In this document: positions 23,142 to 35,599 of the stretch, one piece after another
Position numbering within the stretch: the stretch's first letter is position 1
Layout of the letters: each line of letters opens with the position of its first letter
Source: Erythrophleum ivorense
Lineage: Eukaryota > Streptophyta > Magnoliopsida > Fabales > Fabaceae
Reading direction: 5' to 3'
DNA length: 64,000 bases
NCBI GenBank assembly: GCA_026724425.1
Contig: JAIUCV010001219.1
Location: forward strand, 62,001-126,000
Position numbers and translations under genes: made by a program
The notes under the pieces: generated by a model
The model's database searches: none
What the model saw: only the letters and a program-made list of their open reading frames with translations
What the model was told of the DNA's origin: nothing

Positions 23142-26023
23142 TGTAATAACCTTAATTCTTAATTACCATGATTAGGCCTAATTATATGGTCACTGATCAT
23201 AAATGAAAGTCTAAAGTCTTTGCAATGAATTAAAATATAAAAAAGTGAGAAAATTGGAACCTTAGTATCCTTAGGATTATTAACTAAGCAACCACCACTA
23301 ATTGAGTTCACAAGTGATCATGATTATCAATTAAGTCCTTTGATCCATCATACTACTAATTTTAACTCACCAAAACCTCTTATAAATATTCTTAAGTCAT
23401 TATATAACATTATCATAGTAAATCTCAAGGTGTCTAAGTTAAAAATAGGAATTTGGGAACCTTCGCCGTGATTTGAACCTTTCTTGCCATGACTAAGTTA
23501 GTTACTGGACCTAAAAACTAAGTTTGGGGATTCTCGCTGTGACTTGGTACACACGCATCGTGATGTAAGTGGCTATTATAACTTAAAACTGAAATTTTGT
23601 ACCTTACAACATGGCGGAGTGCTCTTGGGGACATACTACTAACATTTTTGCAATTATCACCACGACGAGTTGGACCCTCATCGCAGTTAGCCTATGCGGT
23701 GCTGTGGTGAGTACACCTCCTAGAACTCTCAATCTAGTTTATTCGAATTATACCACAGTGGAAGTACTTGTGTCATAGTGAAGTTCCATTCTATTACCCT
23801 CCCTAGGTAAAATTTTGCCTTGCACCATGGCGAGACATACCGTATCGTGGCCCTCCTCGTTTGTACCTAATTCTTGGCTACAGCTCAGCTATTCTTGCCC
23901 ACTGTGTGACCTTCTTTTACACCTATATCTCCTAAATTTAATCCCATATACTCCATCTCTCATTCTAGCAACACTTTAGGGCCACTCTATCTTAATTTGT
24001 GAGGCTCTAATGACATTAATATATCTGATTTACCCAACATACCTATCATTACCAATTTAAGACTTAGGGGGGTTGATTCCTACACATCAAACTATCATGT
24101 ATTAGTAAATTCATGAAGTATTGACAATAGCAAGATCCATAAGCAACTAATATTATCATTCATGAGATATAAAAGCATGCTCTTAAGAGTCAGGTCATAC
24201 ATTTAAACTAAAGAGGTTCCATATCAAATTATAAGTGAAAGCATATATCAAACTCCAAGTTGCGTAAAGCCTAACTCCCTATTAGTTACATCATTATTTA
24301 TCAAAACACAAAATGCCTACACTTGACAACATGATTACATGATGATGATGCTATACAAAAGAATAACAAAAATTAGCGTCTATCCTAGATTAGATCTATC
24401 CAAGTGCAGAATTTGCCACATATGGTCTTAACTCATGGATGTTCATCTACTTGCTTCCCTTTATCCTTACCCAAAGGACCTTCACCTGAAATAGTTAGCC
24501 TATGAAATAGGGTGAGATGTAAATTTCAATAACCAAAGGCAAATTCCATTCATATATTCCAATTTGATTAACTTATATGCATAAAATCAGATAAGAATTA
24601 GAAAAATATACCAGTCATATCAGTAAATGAAACAATTAGGCTATTGGTGACTACTATCCCATACTAGTAATCACATTTCCATATGTTAAAGGCCATTAAC
24701 ACCGAAAGAGGCTTGTCCGTGGCACCAACTCCCCAATGAGCACAACTTGTGCTTAGTGCATACAAGGGTCTAATCATAATTCGATGCCCAATCGAAGCAC
24801 AATGTATGGGTGTTAGCCGCACTACAGGTCCACCATAGGCTCACAAGGTCTAAACACAATATATTAGATAGCCAACCATTCATTTACCTTTCAAAATCAT
24901 ACATGTGCAATAGATATAAAATTAAAGTAGACATATGCATGAAATTTAACATTAACCCTAGTTACCTCACTTGTAGATAATTCCTTGAAAGCCAACAACA
25001 ATGCTACTTAGCCTATGAACACAAAATTAGACCATTACTATTCCTATTCATGAATTTATAGTAGCAAACAAGTACCTAAAGAATTAAAATACTAATGACT
25101 ACCTAGAGGATACTTACCTAGCCATTACAAGTCTCCAATTTTGAATTTAATTGTTCTCACACCAGTAACTTCAAAATATCACTTTAAATCCTAGGTAAAT
25201 TTGCATAAAATAATACCCATACTACAAATCAACTATAGGGGTCCTAAACCAGTAGAAAATGCATGAAAATAAGTAGTTTATACTTACTCAATACCTCTCT
25301 TAGCCTCAACCTTTGAAAATCCTCTAAGAAACATCAAATGATCCATATCAGATGTAAGCTATAGTGAAAATGCTCTAAATGGAAAATCAATTAGGTCAAA
25401 TTGAAGAGGAAGAGGAGGGGATCATGTTGTATAATACTCACTTTGAATGATTTTGACTCTAGAAGTGGGAGAAGATGGATTTTTGCTAAGAACCCTAGCC
25501 TCTCTCCAAAACATTCAAAAATGCTTTGTGTGTTTCATGTGTGTCTTGTGGTTCTACAAAGTAAGAAGGGCTAAAGTTAGTTTCAGGGTTTAAGTTAGGT
25601 CTTAAATGGGTTATGTGCTGACCCAAGGGCCCAAATCTGTATGGGAGTCCAGATTATGTCTTGCTATACTAGATTTCATAAGTTGGGCTGCAAAATTTCT
25701 AGGATTTTAGTAGGGTCTTGGGCCTCTAACTCATTAACCCAAATTAGGCCATTGCTAAGTGGTCTTCTTTAGGCTAAGTCTCATAATAGAAAGTTGGGTC
25801 TACACCTAAAATTCTTAAGGCCTCTGTTAGTCTTTATCCATGACCTACTCAAATTAATTTTTGGCCTAAATCAAGTTCCAACTCAATTAAATCTTAAACT
25901 TTCATTAATTATTTATTTCTCTATAAACTCCTATTCACATTGCTTGCCTAATTATTCCAAAATAATTATTCTCAATTAGTCCAAATCCACGATTAATACC
26001 TTAATTAATTTTAGGATGTTACA
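23142..26023 (-). mobile_element. Family A 5' LTR
   Basis: This 2882-bp LTR starts on the minus strand at 26023 (TGTAACATCC) and ends at 23142 (GGTTATTACA), just before the primer-binding site. It is the only uninterrupted LTR of element A and served here as the reference for the empty sites of the insertions at 1489 and 4673. It carries the conserved block (24688-24851) and a badly decayed palindrome array (23465-23895). The partner target duplication is outside the window. Confidence 0.9.
23465..23895. repeat. Decayed CGCCGCGGCG-type array in A 5' LTR
   Basis: About twelve words related to the array at 16202-16561 occur here as TTCGCCGTGA, CTCGCTGTGA, CATCGTGA, ATGGCGGAG, CACGACGAG, CATGGCGAG and similar. 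Most differences from the palindrome are C-to-T or G-to-A changes at CG or C-G-containing steps. Confidence 0.6.
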
Positions 26024-26560
26024 TGAGTTGAGTATCAGTCCTATAAGGAAGGTTAATCAAGTACTAATTCTTTTAATTATTTCCTATTATCTAGAAGACC
26101 CACTGAATTAAATTAAAATAAACTACTAACTAAGAAAGAAATTTAAAGAAGAAAAATGAAGAAATGGACTAATTCATTAAGGAAAAAACTTTGGAGTTTG
26201 ATTTCTATGTTACTTTCTATGAATAAATAAAAACATATCTCATGCATTTAATTTCTATCCTAATTAACAGTTAATTCCTACTTTATATGTAATTCCCTAT
26301 TAAGAAAGAACATGTATATCTCTGCTAGCCCTATGCTTAATTTTGTGGTCATAAACTCTAATATAAACCCATTAAGTTTTATGGATCTCAATGTATGCCT
26401 ATATGTAGTAGCTTGGCTTGTATGAAAGTTATAATCCCACTTAGGTAAGATTTACAAACAATACAATCAAGGCTTGAGTCTATTATTCAGGTGATCCCCT
26501 ATACCAATTCATCTTTTGATCCTTTTGACTATTGATTTGAATTCACAAAAAATGGCCAAC
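26024..26560. other. Unassigned AT-rich sequence
   Basis: Between the end of element A and the first D LTR. No coding signature, repeat match or terminal structure was recognised. Confidence 0.5.
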
Positions 26561-27004
26561 AATTTTGATGAGCATGATATTTTATACATTTTATTCTCCT
26601 TAATTTAAACATTTTAGTATCCAAATATGGCTTTAAGGGTCTAATTAGATGAAATTTGATTTTAGTAGCCATTTTCTATATTTGAGGAATTAAGTTACAA
26701 ATTATTGGATTTTAATGCATAAATTTATCTTAAATAATTTTGTGAAAATTCTTATTTGATTTTTCCCACTCTTTTGTGCAGAATTTCAATGGACAATTAA
26801 AGCTTGAATGAGAATAATGGTTAAAGAAGAAAAAGGAATGACTAAAGAAGCATATGAGTAGCCCTTCACTCAACATCAACACATATGCATGAAGGAACTA
26901 TCCATAGGGGCAGAACCAATGCAACAAGAGGCAGCCATCTTGAACACAAGAAGCATGTGGAGGAGTATGGGCTGGAGAGAGATGTGCATAGAAGATTTAA
27001 AAGC

Positions 27005-27946
27005 TACGTGTTTGGTTAGATCATGCATGAGCTTTATCCACGTAGCTCTAGAATACAGTAGCTGAAACAAGAAACATGGAGGTCAACGTGGGTTGGAGTT
27101 GAGGTGGAAGACACACAAGGGCAGAACTGCACATGGAAAATACGTGGGGCTGAACGATGGAAAGTAAGAAGCAGCTGTAACATGCAGAAGCATCATGGGG
27201 TATTAAGAGAAGGTTCGAACTAGCTATAAGTTAAGAAACATGGCTAAGAACAGAGCCAACATGTGAGGAAGAAGGAACTTGGTTTTGACGTAAAAGCAGA
27301 TTGCATGAGGAAGCACAAGCTGGAGAAGAGCAAGACGTGGTAAAGAAGGCTGAGAAGACGTTGTAGTTGGAGCAAAGAGAAGAAGCTGAGCTGAAGGAAG
27401 CTCGAGCCTGCATGGAAAGAAAAGAGGATGTGCAACACGTAAAAGAAGCAGCAACAATGAGTCAGAACAAGTGCAGAAGGTTTCAAATGGAAGTAAGAAG
27501 CGAGCTGAACGAAGAAGCTGCTAAGCTAGATTGGAAGCATCCCACGTCGAAGAAGAGGCAGCCCTGCTTGAGAAAAACGAAGAGCTGCATGAAAAACGCA
27601 TAAAGAAGCTAAGAAGCCTGGGCTAAAGGTTAAATGAAGATGTGAATAATAACGATAAGAAGGAAGCTGCAGAACGAAGGAAATCACGTGAAAAACTAAC
27701 GAAGGAGCTGCAGAAACAAGAGAAAAGGAATTTATATGGAATTCAATAAAATAAAATAACCAGTGGGGCCCACTCTCATACACACACCCATGCAGCATAA
27801 TACACACGAAGAAGCTGAGTTTTAGAGAAAGAATATCACGTAAATCATTAACGAAAAGAAGAGGCTCTTGCACGTGACTTTTAATGAAGAAAGGAGTATA
27901 TTTCAACACGCCTCTGATCCATTCACACATCCAGCCATCTCACGTC
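27005..27946. promoter_or_regulatory. ACGT-core cluster upstream of D1 TATA box
   Basis: About twelve ACGT cores lie in 940 bp, including CACGTG at 27685-27690 and 27871-27876, and TACGTGGG at 27141-27148. ACGT is the core of plant G-box/ABRE sites bound by bZIP and bHLH factors. Chance would give about four in this length at equal base composition. Confidence 0.6.
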
Positions 27947-27969
27947 TCCAAAATGTGGAAATCCTCGCC

Positions 27970-27977
27970 TATATATA
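27970..27977 (+). promoter_or_regulatory. TATA box of D LTR copy 1
   Basis: TATATATA followed by CTTCGCGCTTGG and a pyrimidine-rich leader. Its place after the ACGT cluster suggests it is the LTR promoter core. Confidence 0.65.
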
Positions 27978-28928
27978 CTTCGCGCTTGGTTCGTTCAGAG
28001 AGGGAGGGAGCATTCATCTATTCATTCAGCATTAATCCACCACCACGCCTCCACACCATCCATCCATCTCCACATCCCATGATTTTCTAATCCACCTTGA
28101 GGCTAGCTAGGAGGAATTCTTGGAGAAGCTTGAATCCATGGAAGAATAATTCAAAATTTTGGCTAAGAATTTCTTTATTTTTCCTACACTTTTTCTCTTT
28201 CAATTATTGTCTTGGTTGAGTTGTATTTGATAGGGAATTTGTGTAATTATAATTAGTGGCTGGTTAGACACTAATTAGGAAACCTTTTTGTTAATTAATT
28301 GATCTGATTAATTTCAATATTATTTGAATTCCCATGTATGCTTCGAAGGTGTTCGATAAAATACATGAGTGAGCTTAATTGTTTAATTTGAAGATTCCTT
28401 AATGTTTAGTTGGTTAATTAAATATTTAGGATGATTCAGAGGCTAATCAATTAGTTAATCAATCAAATTGAGTGTTCAAGATCTTAAAGTCAAGATTTAA
28501 CAGTTTAATGCGGGATTGAGGTCTCAATTCAACATTAGATAGTTAATCTCTTAAATCTTGAGTGGTTGCCCAAGATAATTTGTTATGAACACATTGAGGA
28601 ACTCTTAGACCAGAATTAATCATAATTGGATTAGGATAAGGATAGTGGATACCAAGGGACGAATCCAAAGCTAGTCACAAGTCCTTCTTTCAACCATAAT
28701 CCATACAATTAGATAGCAATTAGGAATTTTAATTCAATTTAGTTTTAGGATAGCTTAATTAAATCAAAACCCCCTGATTTAGGAATTTTTAGAGTCTTTT
28801 AATATTTGGAAAACCCAATTAAACATTGAACGCCAATTCCAAGGGAGATGACCTAGGTTGTGCCATTCGCTACATATTTTATCAGCCTAGTATTATTTTG
28901 AGGGTTATGCGACGATCCACTAAAATTT

Positions 28929-29382
28929 ACAAATGATTATAAACTTAATAGTAACTTAATCTAAAGAAAATTCTATACATGAATGTTCTAATTCAAACAC
29001 AATCTATAAACATCTTTATTGAAACCAATAAAATGGGTTTAACTACTCATAATAAAAAATAAAATCTTAAAACTAAAAGAAATCAATTTCATAAAAGAAA
29101 CAGTAGAACAAGGAAAGAAAAGAAAAACTATGGCACAACAATCTTTAGATGAAACTTCAGAGATTTTAGTGTCATGGCCATTTTCTAGAGCTTCTCCTCC
29201 AACTACAACAAGACATCAATAATGCTTCTAAGAATGCTATTATGTGCTACTACCCTAGGATTTCACAAAAACCTTTCAAAAATACCTAAAAACTTTCCAA
29301 CAATAAGGAGCTATCCTAATTCAATTAGGATTTAGTTTCTTGATTTCATTCTCTAACTTAACTACCTCGTTTAAACTAGATG
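28929..29382. other. Spacer between inverted D LTRs
   Basis: This 454-bp stretch lies between the tails of D copy 1 (plus) and D copy 2 (minus). It is AT-rich, and no feature was recognised in it. Confidence 0.5.
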
Positions 29383-30576
29383 TAAGCTGACGAGTCGTGT
29401 CGCACAACCCTCAAAATAAAACTAGGTTGGAAATTATATGCAATATAGGGCACAACCTATGTCATCTCCCTTGGAAATAGAATTCAATATTTAATTAGGT
29501 TTTCTAAGTGTTAAAGGATCCTAGAACTACCTAAATTAAGGAGGATTTTTTATCTAATTAAACTAAGTAAATTGAAATTGAATTAAAATTATTAAATACC
29601 TAATTGTATGAATTATGGTTGAATGATGGACTTGTGACTAACTTTGCATTCGTCCCTTGGTATCCACTATCCTTATCCTAATTCAATTATAATTAATTTT
29701 AGTCTAAGAGTCCCTAATTGTATTCATAGCAAATGTATCTTGAGTCACCACACAAGAATTAAGAGATTAACAATCTAATGTTGAATTAAAACCTCAATCC
29801 CATATCAAATTGTCAATTCTTGTCTTTAAGATCAATGAACACTCAATTTGATTGATTAATTAATCAATTAGCCTATGAATTAACACCCTATGATATTTAA
29901 TTAACCAACCAAACACCAAGGAATCCTCAAATCAAAAGATTAAGCACACAATTCCACTCTTGCATTTCATCAAACATCTTGATGGCATACAAGAAAAATT
30001 AAAGAATAATGAAAATCCAGCACTAAAGCAATCAAATAATCAGTCAAACAATATTCTAATTAGTGCCTAACTAGCCACTAATTGTAGACAATACAAATTC
30101 CTAATCAAATATAACCTTAACCAAGATAATATAAGAAAAGGGAAAATTCAGGAATAATAAAAAGTATTAGCCAAAATTCTATATTCTTCTCTAAGGATTC
30201 AAGCTTCTCCAAGGACTTCTTCCAAGCTAATCACAAGGTGGAGGACTAAAGCTTCATTGGAATGGAGAAATGGTGGAGAATGGGGTGGAAAATGGCATGG
30301 AGTGGCTGCTGGACGAAGTATGTGTTCTGTGTATGCGAATGGAATGAATCTTGATGGATTGAGTGAAATGTGTCTTTTATTTGATGGAATGGTGTGTATT
30401 GTATGCGCTTCTCATGTGAATTTTTAATAATTTCATGTGCTGACTCTATTCCTTCTCATTGCCCGTAGCCACATGCATGTGTGTATAAGTGTGGGCCTCA
30501 CTTCATTTTCTTTTATAATATTCCACATTGCTTCTTCTTTGTCTACCCAAGCTTCCAAGTGATTTAGCTTTCTTTT

Positions 30577-31560
30577 CACGTCATTTTTTACATTGTTTTT
30601 CAGCTACCCTTCTTCGCATTTTTTTTCACGTCTTCATATTCTTCACGTTAGCCCCAAGTTCTGCCTCTATATGCTTTTTCTTATCTCAACACATAGCTTC
30701 TCTTCTCTGCATGACGTTTGTTACTTCATTTCTTTTGCATCAGACCCATAGCAATCCATGCCAGCTTCTATGTTTTGCTTATGTGTGTTTCCTTTTCATA
30801 GCCTGTGGCTTTGTGCCTTCTTTCTCTTCACACGTTACAACCATAGCTTTGCCTTCTTCATGCATCTTGAGACTCATCTTTTGTGTGGCATTGCTTTATT
30901 GATTCTTTGTGTTGCTCAACGTCTATTCCAGCCACGTTCTATCCAACTTGTTGCTTCCTTCTCCTCTCAAGCCTTTTTTTTCTTACAACTTCTCCTTCTC
31001 TCCTTTTTCTACTTCTTCTTCCCACACACACATTCTACCTCTTCTTCTAGCTTCGTGAGCTTTCTCTCCCCCTCTCAAAGCACCAGAACCCGTGGCAAGC
31101 TCCTTCTCTTTTCTCACATGGAAATCTTCTTCTTGAAAGCTCCTTCAACCCAGCCTCCCTTTGTTGTTTCTGCTTCTTATACTTGTAGGTTCTTTTTGCT
31201 CTCAGCTCTACTTGAATCTCTTCTTAAAGCTCTTCCTTCTCCTTACCAAAATCGTAACTGCATCCTCTGTTTCCTGTTGCTTCAGTTCTGATCTCCAAAA
31301 CCCATAGCTTCTCACGTGTTAGTGTTTGCTATGTATAAAGTGTGGTGGATGTGGCTACGTGTATGAATAACAGCCATTCTCCTGGATCAAAAGCTTTAGC
31401 CTTGCCTTTTATTAAACCACATGCCCATGCATGAATGAGTGAATGATGTGGGTGCATGCTTTATGGAAGTTAATATGTACGTGGGAGTGTGGTTACATTG
31501 TAAGCTAGTGATATAGATGAGTGATGCTACTTTACTATTTTGCATGTTTGTGATGGTAAC
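30577..31560. promoter_or_regulatory. ACGT-core cluster of D LTR copy 2
   Basis: Eleven ACGT cores occur in about 980 bp, for example near 30577, 30627, 30644, 30711, 30831, 30917, 30931, 31312, 31357, 31476 and 31557. The position in the LTR matches the cluster of copy 1. Confidence 0.55.
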
Positions 31561-31582
31561 GTGACTTCTTGTAAGTTTGTGT

Positions 31583-34490
31583 TGTAACACTCTAAAAATT
31601 AATTAAGGTGTTAATTATAGATTAAATTAATTAGGAATAATTAATATGGGATAATTGGACAAGTTAAGTGAATGGAGATTTTAGAGAGATAAATTATTAA
31701 TATGAGTTTGAGATTTAATTGGGATAGAAATTTCATCTAGGCCCAAATTAAATTAAGTAGGCCAAGGTTAAGATTAATGGAGGCCTAATAATTGTAGGTG
31801 CAGACTAACCTTTTTATTGTGAGGCTTGGCCCAAGAGGTAACATCTAGTGATGGCCCAATTTAATTTAATGAATCAAAGACCCAAGACCCAACTTGCATA
31901 AACCTATGTAATTGGCCCAATAACCTTTGAGCAGACCCAAATCAAATGAGTCTTCCAAACTTGGTCTGGCCCAATTGAATTTCAGCAACCCAATACATAA
32001 GAGCTGGCCTAACAAAGCAAAAATCTGAAGCCCATTAGGAGTTAGATTCTTGGAGTAGCCCATGACCCATATTTGACTCAACTTAACCTAACTAAAACCC
32101 TAAACACTTCAATCACTATCCTATTTTTCTAAAACACAAAGGAGAAAATTGGACGTCCAAAGGAGAGGCTAGGGTTCTTGGCATATTTCCACATTTTCCC
32201 ACTTCTAAGCTCAAAATGAGCCAAGGTAATAGTTATATAACTTAATCTCCTTCTCTTTCTCTTTAATTTGGCCAGATTAGTTTTTCATTTAGAGTATTTT
32301 CACCACACCCAAAATCTGAAATGTGATTGTTTGGGATTTTCTTAGTGAAATTCATAGGTTGAGGCTAGGGCTGACATTAGGTAAGTATAAACCCTTCATT
32401 TTAATGCTTTCTTTGCTAGTTGGAGACCCCCATAGCTGATTTATAATATGGATATTAATTTTGTACGAATTTGCTTAGGATTTTGGGTGAAATATTAAGG
32501 TTTCTGAGAGAGGACACTTCAATCTGAATTTGGGACTTGTAGTGGCTAGGTAAGTGATCCTTAGGTAGTCATTAGTATTTTAAATTCTTTGGGTACTTGT
32601 TGCAATTGTTAATGATGAATTAGAGTAGTAATTCTTTGATGCTATGATTATAGGGAGATTTTATACTATTGGTGGCTGTTGCAATTGTCTACAAGTGAGG
32701 TAACTGGGTTTATATTAATTCTATGCATATATATGTTTTAATTTCATATTTTGCTATACATGAATGATTTGAAATGTTGAATGAATTAGTTGGCTATCAT
32801 TATATTGTGATTGGACCTTGTGAGTCCATGGTGGAGTTATGGTACGGCTGCCACCCATGCATGTGCTTCGATCGGGTACCAAGTTATGATCAAACCCCAG
32901 ATGCACTGAGCCCTGGTTGTGCTCAATGGGGAGTAGGTGCCGTGGGCGGGCCTCTCCCAGTGTTAATGGCCTTTAACATGTGGAAATATAATTGCTAGTA
33001 TGGGATAGTAATCATGATAGCCTAATTGTTTCATTTACTGATATGACTAGCATTTTTCTTATGCTTATGTGAAACTATGCATGTATGCTAATTATACTGG
33101 AATATATGATGGAATTGCCTTGGTTACTGAGATTCGTATCTCACCCTATTTTATAAGATTAAACATTTGAAGTGAAGGTTCTTCGGGTAAGGATAAGGGC
33201 AAGTAAGTGGATGAACATCCATGAGCTGAGGCCTAGTGTGAGGAGCTACACTCGGTCTGAGTAGAATAGAGTAGATGCTAATTTTTGTTAACCTTTGAAT
33301 AGCATCATCATGTATCTGTATTGCCAAGTGTAAGAGTTATATTTTGTTAACATAGAACATAACCATTGAGAAATAGGCTTCATATTAGCTGTTGATGAAT
33401 GTATGAACTTTGACACTTATTTTGGGCTTATGAATCTATGATATAACTGACTATTTGAGTAATGTAATCCTATGATATTGATTGTAGACTTGAACTATTA
33501 ATGCATGAAATACCCAATGTAAGTATGATTGAATGGCCATTGTGAGAAATTTGTAAATCTGTTGATATAAGACCAATAAATGAGTAGGAGAATCCATCTT
33601 TAATTATGGGATGGGTAATGATCTAATGGCTAGGGAATTCAGTAGATAAATGCTATTAGAACCTTATGACAAGTGGGAGATGGCCCTAGAGAGTCTCTAG
33701 ATAGAGAGTGGAGAGTATGAGACAACGTCTTAAGAGTAGTAAGATCAGAAGGCATTTGCCCGCAGCCAAAATATTGTTAGCTGCGGCCAATAGTGGTGAA
33801 GTTGCCTAGGGAGAGTACTAAAGAGCAATTAGCTGCGGCGAATGTGGAATTGGCCGCAGCGAAATGTGAAAGGCTAAATTAGGAGTCGTCCAAAGGGAAA
33901 TTCACCGCAGCGAAGTGGGGAATTGGCTGCGGCAAACTTTTGTGAAAATGAGCCAGGCATTCCAGAGAGGAATTGGCCGTGGCAAAAATAGGTATTTGTC
34001 GCGGCCAATATCGAGAGGCGAGCGAGGTAGGTTCCAAAAGGCTTCCTCACTGCGGCGCCATGTAGGTTGGCCACAGCGAAGGTCCAACTTGCTGCGGCGA
34101 ATTAGTAACGATGTAAGGGATGAAGCCGAGAGGAATTGGCCGCGGCTAAGGGTAAATTGGCCACGGTGAATGTCCTGAAACCCTTATAGTGACTAGAAAA
34201 TCTTAGTTTTTTTTATGGTAATCTCAAGGTATGACTTAGAAACATTAATAGAAGGTTATTGTGAATTAGAAATGATAGGTAATAGAATCAAGGCTTATAA
34301 ATGAACGTTTGTTTTCCCCTGATGTATGAAGTGTTTGTAATTATATGGTTGATGACTCTAATAAAATTAAGGTTCAAATTTTTCCATATTTCCATAATAT
34401 AATTAGTTTTAATGACATGTAACCCTAGATTATGGTTATTAATCATGTATTGAACCTTAATTATAATGATTAGAAATTAGGGTCGTCACA
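31583..34490 (+). mobile_element. Solo LTR, family A, nested in D copy 2
   Basis: A 2908-bp LTR runs TGTAACACTC...GGTCGTCACA with a perfect target duplication TGTGT (31578-31582, 34491-34495). It aligns with 14073-16832 throughout, including the conserved block (32815-32975) and the palindrome array (33755-34170). No interior is present. Confidence 0.9.
33755..34170. repeat. GCCGCGGC palindromic word array in A LTR
   Basis: About thirteen words like TTGGCCGCGGCGAA recur, for instance around 33857, 33900, 33923, 33975, 34066, 34094 and 34137. Compared with 16202-16561 more words carry C-to-T or G-to-A changes (CCGCAGC, CTGCGGC, CCGTGGC). Confidence 0.8.
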
Positions 34491-34661
34491 TGTGTGATGC
34501 ATGTAGATGAAAGCGTGTGCATCTGTTTATGTGGAGAAATGAATACATGGAAGAGGTAGCTGTTGCGTTTGTATTTCTTTGCATATGTGTGCTCCTCCTG
34601 CAAAAGAGAATGAAATGCATCACATTTTGGATGGAAATGAAAACCAAGCCTCTTATTCTCT

Positions 34662-34693
<32 letters not shown>

Positions 34694-34995
34694 TATTTTT
34701 TTTTTAATTTCTAAAATTTTTATTAAAAATTCTAAACAAGTATTCTCCCTTTAAGTTCTATTTGCCCAAAGAAAATCTACAAAAATAATGGAAAATATTA
34801 TTCAAGAAAATTCACAAAATTATTTAAAGAAATTTAATCATTAAAATTCAATAATTTTGTAAATAAATTCCCTGAGTGCAGAGATGGCTACTAAAATCAA
34901 TTATCCACCTAATAAAGCCCATTAAACTTTATTTAATTATTAAAATACTTAAGTTAAGAAGAATAAAATGTATACAAATCATGTTTACCATAAGC

Positions 34996-35590
34996 CTTAT
35001 TAAAAGTTACTCCTTTCACAAAAGATTTAACCTTAGATGTTAGCTTTCCAACGTATTAGATTTTGCACAAAACAAAAGCCTACAACTCAAATTATAGGCT
35101 AAAAATAACACTATCTTGACTAGTTTGTCCAAACACAAGATCTTGACTTCCCAACTTATTTACTCTTCCAAAAGAACCTTATCGGATCCTTATGAAAGTT
35201 GAACCCAAGATGTGTAGATGATTTTGGGCTTTTGAATAACCTAATTTCAATATCAAAAGCCTTATATTCTTTCTTTTAAAGAGTTAGAGGTTGAGCAAAC
35301 ATCCTGATCCTATCAGGATTAAGATAACTTTTATACTAGAATTTGTGGCCATGTTTGGAGGCTTAAACAAGTGTGGATTTTGGCCCATAATACCATTACG
35401 AAAAGGTTGAAATGTCCTCTACAATTCTCTAAAGGCTTTATTCATATTTTGGACTTTTAACTCGATGAAAAACAAGAAACAAGCAATAAAAGTTAAAAAC
35501 ATAATGCTTGAACTTTCTAATTTTAAGCTAAATTACTTTAATTCTTAATTTATGTTCTAAACACAAATGTCAGTATTTATAATCATAATA
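34996..35590. other. Unassigned; possible LINE 3' untranslated region
   Basis: AT-rich with no recognised coding or repeat structure. It follows the zinc-ribbon end of the minus-strand LINE, so it may be its 3' tail, but no poly(A) was found. Confidence 0.35.
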
Positions 35591-35599
35591 AGTTATACT

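Larger units (their letters stand above)
26566..28923 (+). mobile_element. Solo LTR, family D, copy 1
   Basis: A 2358-bp LTR starts TGATGAGCATGAT and ends GATCCACTAA (canonical CA changed to AA). The target duplication AATTT is perfect (26561-26565, 28924-28928). It aligns with two minus-strand copies at 29388-34990 and 37930-40923 at both ends. A TATA box lies at 27970-27977, preceded by a cluster of ACGT-core words and a purine-rich tract (27200-27720). The tail contains AGGGAGATGACCTAGGTTG, kept in all copies. There is no coding interior; the family is not assigned beyond LTR-type. Confidence 0.85.
29388..34990 (-). mobile_element. Solo LTR, family D, copy 2, with nested A LTR
   Basis: On the minus strand it starts TGGTAAACATGATTTG at 34990 and ends GACTCGTCA at 29388. 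The target duplication TAAGC is perfect (29383-29387, 34991-34995). A family A solo LTR interrupts it at 31583-34490; without that it is about 2.7 kb. About eleven ACGT cores lie between 30577 and 31560. The long pyrimidine-rich open frames here (30528-31291, plus) are antisense composition effects, not genes. Confidence 0.85.

Noticed and set aside
27367..27603. Glu/Lys-rich 78-codon open frame that looks like a coiled coil
   Set aside because: It is the purine-rich tract of D LTR copy 1 upstream of the TATA box; composition explains it.
28929..29382. Possible hairpin loop gene or small RNA locus between D LTRs
   Set aside because: No promoter, fold or coding signal was visible in the spacer itself.
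30528..31291. Long overlapping plus-strand open frames of 124 and 177 codons rich in Phe, Leu and Ser
   Set aside because: They lie antisense in D LTR copy 2, in a pyrimidine-rich tract; no domain or signal, and the other D copies do not keep the frame.
34672..34710. TA microsatellite next to a T run as a possible LINE poly(A) tail
   Set aside because: It lies inside D LTR copy 2, and no LINE coding sequence leads up to it.
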